64,000 nucleotides of DNA from Moritella sp. Urea-trap-13 (GCF_002836355.1 NZ_PJCA01000030.1:62001-126000); one strand, 5' to 3'. Numbered from the stretch's first letter, positions 36,739-46,181 are shown. Made by a program: numbers and translations. Notes: generated by a model not told the origin, from the letters alone.

Positions 36739-38838
36739 ATGAAGAAAAATAAACTCAGTTACCTCATTGCATTAACACTTTCATGCTCATCGTACTTCGC
36801 GATAGCAGCAGGCGGTGGTGGTGTCTTATCTGATGCCGGAGCTAAAGACGGAAAACATTTCGATGAAAAAGGTAAATACCCATCTGAATTTACCAAAGCG
36901 ATATGGGTTAAAAACCAAAAGACCTTACCTTTTACTGATAAACAAGATTTTGAAGAAGCCAAAAGAGGCTTTATTGCTGCGCCTAAATATAAACAAATTA
37001 TGGCGGAAGCTGGGCATGTAGCGTGGGATATGGGCAGTTATGAATGGCTACTTGAAGAGGGTAAAGACTTCGACAGTATTCATCCTTCGCTACAACGCCA
37101 AGCTATTTTAAATATGGCTTATGGTCTCTATGAAGTACTCCCAGATAAGATATATCAAGTACGTGGCTTTGACCTTGCCAATATCACTTTTATTAAAGGT
37201 GATACTGGTTGGATTGTCTTTGATCCCCTCACCGCCAAAGAGACTGCGCAAGCCGCGTTAGAATTTGTTAATGAGCAACTCGGTGAGCGCCCAGTGGTTG
37301 CCGTGGTTTACTCTCACTCTCATGCCGATCACTATGGTGGCGTTCGCGGTGTCGTCGATGAAGCCGATGTTAAATCAGGTAAAGTAAAAGTCATTGCCCC
37401 CGAAGGCTTCATGGAACACGCTGTTTCAGAAAATGTCTATGCGGGTAACGCGATGAACCGCCGTATGTTTTTCCAATATGGGGTATTATTGCCTCGCAGT
37501 CCATTTGGTCACGTTGATCAATCTATTGGTAAGAATACCGCTGCAGGTAATCTGGGTTTAATCGCCCCCAATACCACCATTACCGGTGACTTCACAGAGA
37601 TGACCATCGACGGTATAAAGATGGAATTCCAAAATACCCCAGGCACAGAAGCACCATCAGAAATGAATACCTATTTCCCCGAACTAAAAGCATTCTGGGC
37701 GGCGGAAAACATCACCGGGACAGTACACAATATTTATACCTTACGGGGCGCGCTAGTACGTGATGCACTGGAATGGTCAAAACAAATTAATAACGCATTG
37801 TATCGCTATGGCCAAGAAGCCGATGTGATGTTTGCTTCGCACAGTTGGCCGCGTTGGAACAATGACAGAGTACAAGAAATCATGCGCACCCAACGTGATA
37901 TATACGCCAACTTAAACAACGAAGTACTGCACCTTGCTAACCAAGGCGTGACGGTTAACGAAGTCCATAATCAATACAAACCACCGAAGAGCTTGCAACA
38001 AAAATGGGCTGCACACAGTTATCACGGTTCAGAGCAACACAATAGCCGCGCCGTTATCAATCGTTATTTGGGTTATTGGGATGGTAACCCCGCGACATTG
38101 ATCCCTTTATCACCACGAGATTCGGGACCACTTTATGTTGAAATGATGGGCGGCGCAGAAAAGATCATCGCCAAAGGCCAGTCGCTATACGACCAAGGTA
38201 AATATCGAATGGCACAAGAGATCCTCAACAAGTTAGTCTACGGTGAGCCGGATAATCAACAGGGCAAAGATTTACTCGCAGACACATTCGAACAAATCGG
38301 TTATCAACAAGAAAGCCCGAGTGTACGGAACAGCTTCCTTGCCGCCGCCTACGAACTGCGTAATAACATCCCGCAAGGTTCGATACCGAAAACAGCTGGA
38401 CCAGATACCACCAAAGCAATGGCGACAGAACTTTGGTTAGACTTCTTAGGCATACGTTTAGATAGCGAAAAAGCCGATGGCAAGTCCTTCACCATAAACT
38501 TGAGACTACCGGATATTAAGGAAGAGTTTATTGTCGAACTAAGTAACTCGACACTGACTAATATCAAAGGGATACAAGCTAAAGAAGCCAATTTAACCCT
38601 GACATTAAATCGTAGCGACCTTGAGCCTATTATGATGGGTGTAAAAACCTTTGATGAACAAATAGCAGCGGGAAAAGTGCAGCATCAAGGTGATATCAAG
38701 CTACTCAATCAACTTAAAGCAATGCTAATCAACTTCACCCCGACTTTCGAGATGATGCCAGGAACAGCTGCGCCGACGCCAGCAGCAACCAAGGTAACTT
38801 TCGCACAACCTGAAATGGGGCGCACGGACGGTATCTAA
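36739..38838 (+). CDS. Secreted alkyl sulfatase (SdsA1/BDS1 family)
   Basis: A 699-residue exported enzyme. After a signal peptide (LIALTLSCSSYFAIAA) comes a metallo-beta-lactamase domain with the zinc motif HSHADHYGG at about residue 193. A dimerisation/helical region follows (around residues 440-560), then a C-terminal SCP2-like domain (from about 575, WLDFLGIRLDSEKADGKSF). This architecture is that of linear primary alkyl sulfatases that cut sulfate from alkyl chains such as SDS. ATG at 36739 is well spaced from AAGGA; an ATG nine bases earlier is too close. It is divergent from the metal locus and shares the 240-base intergenic region. Confidence 0.93.
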   Translation: MKKNKLSYLIALTLSCSSYFAIAAGGGGVLSDAGAKDGKHFDEKGKYPSEFTKAIWVKNQKTLPFTDKQDFEEAKRGFIAAPKYKQIMAEAGHVAWDMGSYEWLLEEGKDFDSIHPSLQRQAILNMAYGLYEVLPDKIYQVRGFDLANITFIKGDTGWIVFDPLTAKETAQAALEFVNEQLGERPVVAVVYSHSHADHYGGVRGVVDEADVKSGKVKVIAPEGFMEHAVSENVYAGNAMNRRMFFQYGVLLPRSPFGHVDQSIGKNTAAGNLGLIAPNTTITGDFTEMTIDGIKMEFQNTPGTEAPSEMNTYFPELKAFWAAENITGTVHNIYTLRGALVRDALEWSKQINNALYRYGQEADVMFASHSWPRWNNDRVQEIMRTQRDIYANLNNEVLHLANQGVTVNEVHNQYKPPKSLQQKWAAHSYHGSEQHNSRAVINRYLGYWDGNPATLIPLSPRDSGPLYVEMMGGAEKIIAKGQSLYDQGKYRMAQEILNKLVYGEPDNQQGKDLLADTFEQIGYQQESPSVRNSFLAAAYELRNNIPQGSIPKTAGPDTTKAMATELWLDFLGIRLDSEKADGKSFTINLRLPDIKEEFIVELSNSTLTNIKGIQAKEANLTLTLNRSDLEPIMMGVKTFDEQIAAGKVQHQGDIKLLNQLKAMLINFTPTFEMMPGTAAPTPAATKVTFAQPEMGRTDGI

Positions 38839-38895
38839 TGCTTTAAAGTGAATGCAACGCTTTAACAAACTTTAACTGATAATACTTAACTAAAA

Positions 38896-38930
38896 ATGGA
38901 GAACACTATGTTCTCCATTCTTTATTCTTT
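38896..38930 (+). terminator. Terminator after the alkyl sulfatase gene
   Basis: A ten-base perfect stem (ATGGAGAACA pairing with TGTTCTCCAT) with a three-base loop, followed by TCTTTATTCTTT. Confidence 0.65.
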
Positions 38931-38978
38931 ATTCTTATTTCGTTAAAATGATTCACAACATACGTTATAACCAGCGGC

Positions 38979-39239
38979 TTACCATTCTTCTTCATTATGA
39001 ATCAAATCACTATCAATGATCTCGCAGTAGGCCTCAACTTCAGCTTCACTATGTTCAATCTTGGCGGCATCAGCAAGCTCCCATGATCGTTCACAGGTTT
39101 GCGTGCGTTCACACCACAAGTACCCAGCAGCAGGCAAGCAACCATGAGCATCACGATCGCCACCTATTACTTCAGGTTGTGTGGCACTGCATGCTGTTAT
39201 ACCTAGACATAGTAAAGGGGTTAGTAGTTTCATTCGCAT
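38979..39239 (-). CDS. Small cysteine-rich lipoprotein
   Basis: An 86-residue lipoprotein with a signal (MKLLTPLLCLGITAC) whose lipobox ITAC gives a lipidated cysteine. The mature part has four more cysteines: GCLPAAGYLWCERTQTCERSWELA, and YCEI. The C-x-x-A-x-G-Y-x-W-C-x-x-x-x-x-C-x-R-x-W-E-L pattern recurs in small marine gammaproteobacterial proteins, but I know no function. ATG at 39237-39239 has GGAT upstream. The C-terminus is acidic. Confidence 0.8.
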   Translation of the reverse strand: MRMKLLTPLLCLGITACSATQPEVIGGDRDAHGCLPAAGYLWCERTQTCERSWELADAAKIEHSEAEVEAYCEIIDSDLIHNEEEW

Positions 39240-39248
39240 AATCGGATC

Positions 39249-39278
39249 CATTAGTCATGCCATTAGTCATGCCATTAG
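39249..39278. repeat. 12-bp tandem repeat upstream of the lipoprotein gene
   Basis: CATTAGTCATGC occurs twice in a row (39249-39272), followed by a partial third copy CATTAG. It lies ten bases upstream of the start codon. Confidence 0.7.
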
Positions 39279-39340
39279 TGAGACGTATTAATACCATCAT
39301 AGTATAAATAATAAAAAAACAGATAATCAATTTGTTAGAC

Positions 39341-39376
39341 AAAAAAGCACAGCTAATTTAGACATCGGCTGTGCTT
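39341..39376 (-). terminator. Terminator of the phoH-like gene
   Basis: Stem AAGCACAGC pairing with GCTGTGCTT with a 14-base loop; on the minus strand it is followed by a run of Ts. It is 55 bases after the stop of the PIN-PhoH gene. Confidence 0.75.
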
Positions 39377-39430
39377 AGTACTATTGACGATTTATGGATA
39401 AATGTATGACATCGTCTTTTATATAATGAA

Positions 39431-40825
39431 CTACATATTATGTTCAGCGAAGGATGCCAGACGGCTACGTTGCACACCTTTTAAGAACACATTAGCGCTA
39501 CCATCAAAGTTTTTAAAACGCTCCACCACATAGGTAAGACCCGAGGTGACCGCGGTTAAATAACTGCTATCAATTTGCGATAGATTACCCGAGCAGACAA
39601 TCTTGGTGCCTTCACCACAACGAGTAATAATGGTTTTCAGTTGCGCAGCAGTGAGATTCTGACACTCATCCAATAATACAAAGGCATTTTGAATTGAACG
39701 TCCACGCATAAAGTTAACCGATTTAAACTGTAAATTGGCTTTTTCTTTAATATATTCCACCGAGCCATCTTTGCACTCATCGTGTTTATGTAATACCTCT
39801 AAGGTATCGGTGATCGCCGCTAACCAAGGCAACATTTTCTCTTCCTCGGTACCGGGTAAAAAACCAATACTTTCGGCTATTTCTGGGGTGTTACGAGTGA
39901 CAATAATCTTATCAAACATCTTCCGTTCAATCACTTGTTCCAGCGCCGCTGCCATCGCTAAGATCGTTTTACCACTGCCCGCAGGTCCAGTTAAGATCAC
40001 CAAATCGATGTGCGGATTAAGTAACGCTTCCATCGCCATGCCTTGGTAAATATTCTTTGGGTGGATCCCCCAGGCTTTTTGCGACATCAGACGTTCACGG
40101 CCTAAATCAACAAAGCTGATCTCGCCCTTATCTTTACCAACGACACGGGCCGCAAAGTGATCGGTTTCATCAATCAAATATTGGTTAATAAAACTGTCTT
40201 TTAACTGTTCTGTTTCGACGGTGTGGATGGTCTTAGAACCCATGGTTTCACTTTTCATGCTTTCACTGTGGCATTCGCTAATCTCTTGCCAGAAATCACC
40301 ACTGAATTTATGAAATCCAGTGGCCAAAAATTTAATATCATCAATCAATTGATCAGAGCGATAATCTTCAACGTACCTAAGTCCTGCGCCTTTGGCTTTT
40401 AAGCGCATGTTGATGTCTTTGGTCACTAATACAATTTCGCGTTCTGACTGGCCTTGTAAAAACAACGCCGCGTTGATAATGCGATTATCAGGTTCGTTAT
40501 CAGTAAAAAAAGCATCTTGCTTCATGACACTATGATCGGCAAAAATAGAGATCTTACCCAACTTATTTTTACTTTCGACTTTTTGTAGTGGCACACCTTG
40601 GCTTATTTCTTCGGGGGTCGCATTTGAAAAAATATCTTCTAGCGCACGAATAGCCACACGCGCATCACGACTGACGTCTCTTCCTCGATCTTTAATATTA
40701 TCCAGCTCTTCTAAAACAGTCATGGGGATCATGACATCATGTTCTTGAAAGGTGAAGATAGACAAGGGGGCGTGCAACAACACATTGGTATCGAGAATGA
40801 AAACTTTACTGTTGGTACTTTCCAT
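39431..40825 (-). CDS. PIN-PhoH fusion ATPase/ribonuclease
   Basis: A 464-residue cytosolic protein. The N-terminal PIN nuclease domain (about 1-140) has acidic residues in FILDTNVLLH, EELDNIK and VTKDINMR. The C-terminal PhoH ATPase (about 235-460) has Walker A TGPAGSGKTILAMA and Walker B-like FVLLDECQNL. This PhoH2 architecture is linked to RNA unwinding and cleavage in studied members. GAGG lies upstream of ATG. There is no partner antitoxin gene beside it; the neighbour upstream is a divergent TPR gene. Confidence 0.92.
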   Translation of the reverse strand: MESTNSKVFILDTNVLLHAPLSIFTFQEHDVMIPMTVLEELDNIKDRGRDVSRDARVAIRALEDIFSNATPEEISQGVPLQKVESKNKLGKISIFADHSVMKQDAFFTDNEPDNRIINAALFLQGQSEREIVLVTKDINMRLKAKGAGLRYVEDYRSDQLIDDIKFLATGFHKFSGDFWQEISECHSESMKSETMGSKTIHTVETEQLKDSFINQYLIDETDHFAARVVGKDKGEISFVDLGRERLMSQKAWGIHPKNIYQGMAMEALLNPHIDLVILTGPAGSGKTILAMAAALEQVIERKMFDKIIVTRNTPEIAESIGFLPGTEEEKMLPWLAAITDTLEVLHKHDECKDGSVEYIKEKANLQFKSVNFMRGRSIQNAFVLLDECQNLTAAQLKTIITRCGEGTKIVCSGNLSQIDSSYLTAVTSGLTYVVERFKNFDGSANVFLKGVQRSRLASFAEHNM

Positions 40826-40984
40826 AGAAACACCTCATTAAGTTCGACTAACTCTTCAAGTTTAGTCGTTGAGCTCGTTGATTTCATTTTTAGCCATTTT
40901 TTTACAATTTATGTGCTGCAATACGATATACTTACAAAATACATATCTCTGATGACCCTATCAGGCTTTTATTACGGAAATAAG

Positions 40985-41413
40985 ATGACAGCAACCAAGA
41001 CAGCACTTGACCCTACGCTATTTAAAAAAATTGAAATCATTTGTGAGAAAGGTGAAGGGCAACTCGAAGCTGAACAATACGAAACGGCAATCGAGACCTT
41101 TATGCAAGCTTATGATCTTGTTCCTGAACCTAAGATCCATTGGAACGTTTCAACCTGGATCCTAACGGCGTTAGGTGATGCTCACTTTATGCTAGGCGAC
41201 TGGGCTTCATTAGAAGAAGCGACTGGTTTTGCTATGTTATGCCCTGAAGGTGCAGTAAACCCTTATTTACACCTGCGTTTAGGTCAAGCACACTTTGAAC
41301 TAGGCAATATGGAACCTGCTAAAGAACAATTAGCAAAAGCATTCGAAGCAGAAGGTGCAGAGATCTTCGGTGACGACGATGCTAAATACTTAGCATTCGC
41401 ACAAATTGCGTAG
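40985..41413 (+). CDS. Tetratricopeptide-repeat protein
   Basis: A 142-residue all-helical protein with about three TPR units (residues 15-50, 55-90, 95-125), e.g. GEGQLEAEQYETAIETFMQAY and LRLGQAHFELGNMEPAKEQL. There is no signal peptide or enzymatic domain, so it is probably a protein-binding adaptor. The frame is open back to 40739, but that part antiparallels the phoH start; ATG at 40985 with GGA seven bases upstream is the credible start. It is divergent from the PIN-PhoH gene. Confidence 0.8.
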   Translation: MTATKTALDPTLFKKIEIICEKGEGQLEAEQYETAIETFMQAYDLVPEPKIHWNVSTWILTALGDAHFMLGDWASLEEATGFAMLCPEGAVNPYLHLRLGQAHFELGNMEPAKEQLAKAFEAEGAEIFGDDDAKYLAFAQIA

Positions 41414-41537
41414 TCAACTATTCATAAATTGATGCATAAATTGATTAATAGCTAACGAATACCACCCACATCAATACGCGTGCGGGTGGTCATTATCGAC
41501 TTAATACAATAAGCACGACCTATCTGATCAATCTAAT

Positions 41538-42428
41538 CTAATCTAAAATCAGCGTTAACCCCAATAACACCGGCGTTGCGACTGTCGCAATTAAGTTTGA
41601 ACGTAAAAACTTAGGTTGCTGCGCAATATTCTGACCAAATTTAATGCCACCATAAAGTGCATAAAATGCTAACGGCATTGGTATTAATGAAATCAAACTC
41701 AATACAGGTAAATAGCCAATGACTACATAGCTAATAATCAATACTGTCGCTAACGTGGCAAATACAGCATAGACATAATTACTGATCTTAATGCCATACG
41801 CCATTGGAAAATCTTCCGCGTTCTGCTCAATTGCCGCTTTATTCATCTCACCATAATTGTTCAACAGCCATAAGTTATTCACCAAGAAGAACGGGATCAA
41901 GGCAATCACCCAAACCAGCTGGGTATATTGGCCGACCAACACAAACTCAGTCGCTAAAGCGATTAATAATGCAAAACCAAAACCTGGTGCAAGTAATGAG
42001 TAAATCGGGTGTTTCTTGATAATACTGCTATAGCTGAGCAATACCATGAGCCCGACAATGCCCACAGGCAAGATGCCTAAGCCAAATTGCATTACCAAAA
42101 ATAAACCACACAACAAGCTCGCGACCAAAGCAATAACACCAGCCAAGAATGCAGAGTTCACTTGATCACGTGCACGCGGATGGCCATGATGCTTTTTACT
42201 GTTGGCTTTAAATGCCCAAGTATTTTTTAAATCTGAATACTCATGGAATGTACAAATACTCACATGACCAATAAAAGCCGCAATACACGCCGCAATTAAT
42301 ACATAGCCGTTCACATCACCATGATTTGCTATTACCGCGCTAAAGCCTAAAAACACACACGCCAAGGTTAATAATAAATACGATACGTTTATCGATCGCA
42401 ACACAGTTTTAAATCTAAACGCTAACAT
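41538..42428 (-). CDS. UbiA/MenA-like prenyltransferase, divergent active site
   Basis: A 296-residue protein with about eight or nine transmembrane helices and UbiA-superfamily layout. The first Asp-rich motif (MenA N-D-Y-x-D) appears as HEYSDLKN, and the second (NNxRDxxxD) as NNYGEMNKAAIE, so several magnesium-binding aspartates are changed to Glu or lost. It may use another substrate or have reduced activity. No quinone or heme gene lies next to it. I see no better family match. Confidence 0.7.
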   Translation of the reverse strand: MLAFRFKTVLRSINVSYLLLTLACVFLGFSAVIANHGDVNGYVLIAACIAAFIGHVSICTFHEYSDLKNTWAFKANSKKHHGHPRARDQVNSAFLAGVIALVASLLCGLFLVMQFGLGILPVGIVGLMVLLSYSSIIKKHPIYSLLAPGFGFALLIALATEFVLVGQYTQLVWVIALIPFFLVNNLWLLNNYGEMNKAAIEQNAEDFPMAYGIKISNYVYAVFATLATVLIISYVVIGYLPVLSLISLIPMPLAFYALYGGIKFGQNIAQQPKFLRSNLIATVATPVLLGLTLILD

Positions 42429-42661
42429 AGCGATTCCGCCTCAAGAGATACCCATTTGGAGCTATATTAGCGTAATTCTAAAATCTAAATTTGATCTAAG
42501 TCTAAACATGCAACGGATTCTAATGTCGACAAGATTAAAATAATAAACTGTGAAGTGAGTATTTTATGAAATAAAGGTGAGGATAATCAGACTTGAAGTG
42601 ATACAAAATCATAGCAGCTAATAATAATGCATATAAAAATAATAGAAATACGGAAAAATGA

Positions 42662-42706
42662 AAAGAACGGCCAATACTCATTAGCATCAATATAGGCCTG
42701 TTCTTT
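42662..42706 (-). terminator. Hairpin downstream of the RidA-like gene
   Basis: AAAGAACGGCC pairs with GGCCTGTTCTTT (one bulge) across a 22-base loop, 26 bases after the RidA stop on the minus strand. The T run is short. The remaining stretch 42429-42661 is AT-rich, and I see no gene in it. Confidence 0.45.
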
Positions 42707-42732
42707 ATGTCATCTGTACACGCTATTCTCGT

Positions 42733-43083
42733 TTATACGATCTCAGCTGCTACCACAGAAATTTCAACTAATAACGCTTCACGCGCCATACTTGCTTGTA
42801 CACATGCGCGTGCAGGTGCATAGCCAGCTGGTACCCACGCATCCCACACCGCGTTCATTTCAGCAAAATCAGCCATGTCTTTAATATAGATAGTTGCTGA
42901 AAGTATGTGTTTTTTATCACTGCCTGCTTGCGTTAATAACTCAGTTACCTTTGCTAGCATAGTTTCAGTTTGTTCTTTAATACCATACGTTGCATCTGCG
43001 CATACTTGGCCACATAAGTAGATAGTGCCATTGTGCTTTACAATACGGCTCATTCTTGGTTTAGTTTCCATACGTTCTATCAT
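42733..43083 (-). CDS. RidA/YjgF family enamine/imine deaminase (YoaB-like)
   Basis: A 116-residue trimer-forming RidA-superfamily protein. It resembles E. coli Yoa[36 protein letters not shown], and [12 protein letters not shown] with the substrate-binding arginine, then [10 protein letters not shown]. Canonical RidA removes reactive 2-aminoacrylate; YoaB-type members are less certain. M1 is preceded by AGAGA; M5 is an alternative start. It is monocistronic. Confidence 0.9.
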   Translation of the reverse strand: MIERMETKPRMSRIVKHNGTIYLCGQVCADATYGIKEQTETMLAKVTELLTQAGSDKKHILSATIYIKDMADFAEMNAVWDAWVPAGYAPARACVQASMAREALLVEISVVAAEIV

Positions 43084-43177
43084 GCTAAATTCTCTTCGTT
43101 AAATATCAAGATGAATACCCAGCCTGTGGGTTAATCGACTAGTTTACCTTGGATAACGGATAAATTTTAGCTAAAAA

Positions 43178-43981
43178 TCAATAGTTATGCTCTAAGCTCC
43201 ATTTTCGTAAAATTTTGTTTTCAACTTTCGGCTCAATTTGCATTATCGCTTTATCTAATATCTTACGTAACATAGCTTGATCTTTACGCACCCCGAAACG
43301 ATAGCGATTAACGTATTTAGTACGCCCCGATACGGTTAAATTCTTCAGCCCGAGTTTGGCAATTTTATAACGCAGTACAAACAAGGATTCGATGGTAGCG
43401 ACAACCTCACCATTGGCAGTTTTCTGTAAAGCATCGTCGGTACTGTCGACACGACTAACAATGACTCTTGGGTAGTTGTTACGTAAGTATTCTTCATACA
43501 CGTAACCTTCTACGACAGCCACTGTTTTACCGCGCAGAGATTTTAAGTTACGGATACCATAAACGTTTTTCAAGGTCGCTAATGCCGCCTCAGCTTCAAC
43601 ATAAGGCGCGGTGAAAATTAGCCATTGCGAACGCCTTGGGGTTTGGTTGATAAATGACAGTACATCACAGCCACCACTGCGGGTAACATCTAAGCTTTGC
43701 TGCCAAGTCTTGGTTTCTCGTACTTCAAACTCAACATCTAACATCTGAGAAAATACCGCAACATAATCAGCCGCAATACCAATGTAACCAAGTTTAGGAT
43801 CCCACGCTTCATAAGGCATCCAATTAGGATCGATACAAAGTTTTATCGGCGCGCGACTCGTAAGATAATTACGCTCTTCAGCGGTGAGGCGTACTTTATC
43901 AATCCCAGAATGGGCAGATAGACTAATACTGGCTAAACTTAGTGAACATAATAGCGTGATCATACAGCGTGTGTTTGTCAT
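43178..43981 (-). CDS. Periplasmic amino-acid-type solute-binding protein (SBP_bac_3)
   Basis: A 267-residue secreted protein with a signal peptide (MITLLCSLSLASISLSAHS) and one SBP_bac_3 domain. The start EERNYLTSRAPIKLCIDPNWMPYEAW resembles the periplasmic sensor domains of BvgS/EvgS-type kinases. LKSLRGKTVAVVEGYVYEEYL and ANGEVVATIESLFVLRYKI are typical. No permease or kinase gene is adjacent, so it may be an orphan binding protein. The ligand is unknown. Confidence 0.85.
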   Translation of the reverse strand: MTNTRCMITLLCSLSLASISLSAHSGIDKVRLTAEERNYLTSRAPIKLCIDPNWMPYEAWDPKLGYIGIAADYVAVFSQMLDVEFEVRETKTWQQSLDVTRSGGCDVLSFINQTPRRSQWLIFTAPYVEAEAALATLKNVYGIRNLKSLRGKTVAVVEGYVYEEYLRNNYPRVIVSRVDSTDDALQKTANGEVVATIESLFVLRYKIAKLGLKNLTVSGRTKYVNRYRFGVRKDQAMLRKILDKAIMQIEPKVENKILRKWSLEHNY

Positions 43982-44186
43982 CGTGTTGCTTCCCTCATAT
44001 TGCGTTTATCCAATATAAGTTAAGACTATAAATCCCTAGCTATCTAGTAAAAACTGCAATTATTCATCTGTAATACTGATAAACACCCTAACAAAGCAAC
44101 CTAGACAGGAAATCAGGCTAAAAATAAATGTCTTTAAGTCAGTGATAGAATTATAATTACAGCATAATTTCACTCGATGACATGCC

Positions 44187-44576
44187 ATGAAATACTTATT
44201 ACTACTGACGATACTCTTAAGCGGGTGCAGTACATACCCGCTACAGACAAACCTAGATAAAGACAACTTTACCGATTACTTTGCTATTTCGGATGTCGAG
44301 TATTACACCACCAGTGCACTGCAAAATGACCGCGTTGAACAATTAGGTTTAGTCGAAGGCGAAAGCTGTCAAACGGCTGACAACCTGCCACCAGCAGAAG
44401 AGCAACAAGCGAAAATAGCTGCAAAGCGCAAAGCCGCAGCCCTCAATGCCAATGGTATTATTATCCGTTCATGTATCGCACCACCCGCATCAAAAGCCTG
44501 CCTGAGCAGTCATGTGTGTTATGGCGATGCGATCAAAGTAACCCCTTTAACTCGCAGTAATGACGATAGCCAATAA
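44187..44576 (+). CDS. rcsF: RcsF-like outer-membrane stress-sensing lipoprotein
   Basis: A 129-residue lipoprotein with signal and lipobox LLSGC (lipidated Cys14). The mature domain keeps the RcsF pattern: QLGLVEGESCQ, KRKAAALNANGIIIRSC, then SKACLSSHVCYGDAIKV, with four cysteines for the two non-consecutive disulfides. RcsF senses envelope stress for the Rcs phosphorelay; no rcs partner is in the window. Position beside trmO and near proS matches E. coli gene order, which strengthens the call. Its stop overlaps the trmO start by one base. Confidence 0.85.
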   Translation: MKYLLLLTILLSGCSTYPLQTNLDKDNFTDYFAISDVEYYTTSALQNDRVEQLGLVEGESCQTADNLPPAEEQQAKIAAKRKAAALNANGIIIRSCIAPPASKACLSSHVCYGDAIKVTPLTRSNDDSQ

Positions 44577-45313
44577 TGAAACTAGAACTAGATACTATTG
44601 GGATCATCCATACCCCGTATAAAGAAAAATTTGCTGTACCACGTCAACCAGGTTTGGTTTCTGCTGCTAAAGCACAACTGATTTTAAGCCCGCCGTATGA
44701 TGAAGCGGATGCATTGCGCGGCATTGAACAGTTTAGTCATGTGTGGCTGATTTTTGCTTTTCATGAAACCATGGATAAAGGTTGGAACCCGACCGTACGC
44801 CCGCCACGTTTAGGTGGTAACGAACGCTTGGGCGTCTTTGCTACCCGTTCGACATTTCGCCCGAATCCATTAGGTTTATCGGTAGCCAAACTCGATGGCA
44901 TCAGCATTAAAAATAATCAGTGTATTTTGAATTTATCCGGCATTGATTTGGTCGACGGCACGCCCATTTTAGATATCAAACCGTATGTGCCTTATGCCGA
45001 TAGTTTAGCGGATGCCCAAGCGGGTTATGCCAGTGCGGCTCCAATTGCAGATATGCCGGTATTATTTGCCGATGAAGCGGTAACCCAAATTACCGCGCAG
45101 CATAGAAAACACCCAGAATTACGCGACTTTATTGCGCAGGTATTAGCTCAAGATCCACGCCCTGCTTATAAAAAGAATAAAACCACACGCCAAGAGTACG
45201 GAGTTAAGTTGTACGACTTTAACGTACGTTGGGTAGTCGAAAGCGATATCACCACGGTCGTATCTGTCATTAAAACTGATACTCCAACAACACTCGTATC
45301 GACACAAAAATAG
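44576..45313 (+). CDS. trmO: tRNA (adenine37-N6)-methyltransferase TrmO
   Basis: A 245-residue TsaA/YaeB-family SAM methyltransferase that converts t6A37 to m6t6A37 in threonine tRNA. The family core is GIIHTPYKEKFAVPRQPGLV, FSHVWLIFAFHE, then GVFATRSTFRPNPLGLSVAKL and DIKPYVPYADS. The C-terminal domain carries AQDPRPAYKK. Start and rcsF stop overlap (TAATG), so the genes are coupled. Confidence 0.95.
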   Translation: MKLELDTIGIIHTPYKEKFAVPRQPGLVSAAKAQLILSPPYDEADALRGIEQFSHVWLIFAFHETMDKGWNPTVRPPRLGGNERLGVFATRSTFRPNPLGLSVAKLDGISIKNNQCILNLSGIDLVDGTPILDIKPYVPYADSLADAQAGYASAAPIADMPVLFADEAVTQITAQHRKHPELRDFIAQVLAQDPRPAYKKNKTTRQEYGVKLYDFNVRWVVESDITTVVSVIKTDTPTTLVSTQK

Positions 45314-45346
45314 CAGACTGATTCGCGAAGGTGTAATTGGAATACG

Positions 45347-45388
45347 AAAAAGCCGATTAACTGTTTATAGCAGTCAATCGGCTTTTTA
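45347..45388. terminator. Bidirectional terminator after rcsF-trmO
   Basis: AAAAAGCCGATT pairs with AATCGGCTTTTT, extended by an inner CTG/CAG pairing. It sits between convergent trmO and the SLT-type lipoprotein gene. Confidence 0.9.
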
Positions 45389-45461
45389 TTTCAACACTAT
45401 GCTTGCAAAATAATGTTTTAAAAATAAGATTTTAAAACTCATGTTATGCAAATATGAGTGC

Positions 45462-46076
45462 TTATAAGAAGAACAAACGCCATAACCAGTTCGAATCTAA
45501 ATCGTCTTTACAACCGCGATACTGACCCGCATAACGTAACGAGCGTTGATCTACTGTCTTGGCAACTTTCTTCAGCCAAGGTTTCTTGTTATAGCTTTTA
45601 TTCTTATAACCGCCCCAACCTTCGTGATAATTCAAGTATTGCTGCTCTGCACTCCATTTAGATACACCATTGATTTTTTGGGTTTTATTCATAAACCAGC
45701 CCATAAAGTCCATGGCATCGTGGAAATCAGCACGACTTGACCAGCTGTTACCGGTTTCTTTAACGTAATCATCCCAGGTCATGGTTTTTGCTTGTGCGTA
45801 ACCATAAGCAGAGCTGGCACGACCAGTGGGTATGATCCACCAATACTGCATCGGCGGCTGGGCGTTATGCTTAAATGAGCTTTCCTGATACATCATTGCC
45901 ATTGGCACATGTACAGGCACACCCCATTTTTCATTACTGTCCATGGCAGCTTCATACCAATCGTATTTTTCAATAAAGATATCGCAAATATTTTCCGGAT
46001 TAGTCGGTTGCGAAGCACAACCAAATAATCCACTGCTGACAATTATAAGTGCAGTAAATCTCAGTATTTTATTCAT
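45462..46076 (-). CDS. Lipoprotein with lysozyme-like (SLT) transglycosylase domain
   Basis: A 204-residue lipoprotein with signal and lipobox GLFGCAS. The domain has MAMMYQESSFKHNAQPP, where Glu of QES is the expected catalytic residue, then SAYGYAQAKTMTWDDY and YLNYHEGWGGY, all typical of SLT-like lytic transglycosylases. It should cut or remodel peptidoglycan at the envelope. I chose ATG at 46074-46076 for its normal lipoprotein signal; an in-frame GTG 12 bases earlier is possible. Confidence 0.85.
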   Translation of the reverse strand: MNKILRFTALIIVSSGLFGCASQPTNPENICDIFIEKYDWYEAAMDSNEKWGVPVHVPMAMMYQESSFKHNAQPPMQYWWIIPTGRASSAYGYAQAKTMTWDDYVKETGNSWSSRADFHDAMDFMGWFMNKTQKINGVSKWSAEQQYLNYHEGWGGYKNKSYNKKPWLKKVAKTVDQRSLRYAGQYRGCKDDLDSNWLWRLFFL

Positions 46077-46181
46077 TTTTAATAGCACAAATCCAATTTT
46101 GACCGCCAGTATAGGACCTCAGAGAAACGAATAAAAGGACAGCAGTCAAAAATAAATAAAACTAATCATTAACTTTTACTG

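Noticed and set aside
40739-40984. Extended N-terminus of the TPR protein from the ATG at 40739
   Set aside because: It overlaps the phoH start antisense, and the protein there has no TPR pattern; the ATG at 40985 has a ribosome site.
39431-41413. PIN-PhoH plus TPR genes as a toxin-antitoxin pair
   Set aside because: The genes are divergent and the PIN domain is fused to the ATPase; no small antitoxin gene is present.
41461-41490. Hairpin ACCACCC/GGGTGGT between the TPR and UbiA-like genes as a terminator
   Set aside because: The 16-base loop and lack of a T run on either side make it a weak candidate.
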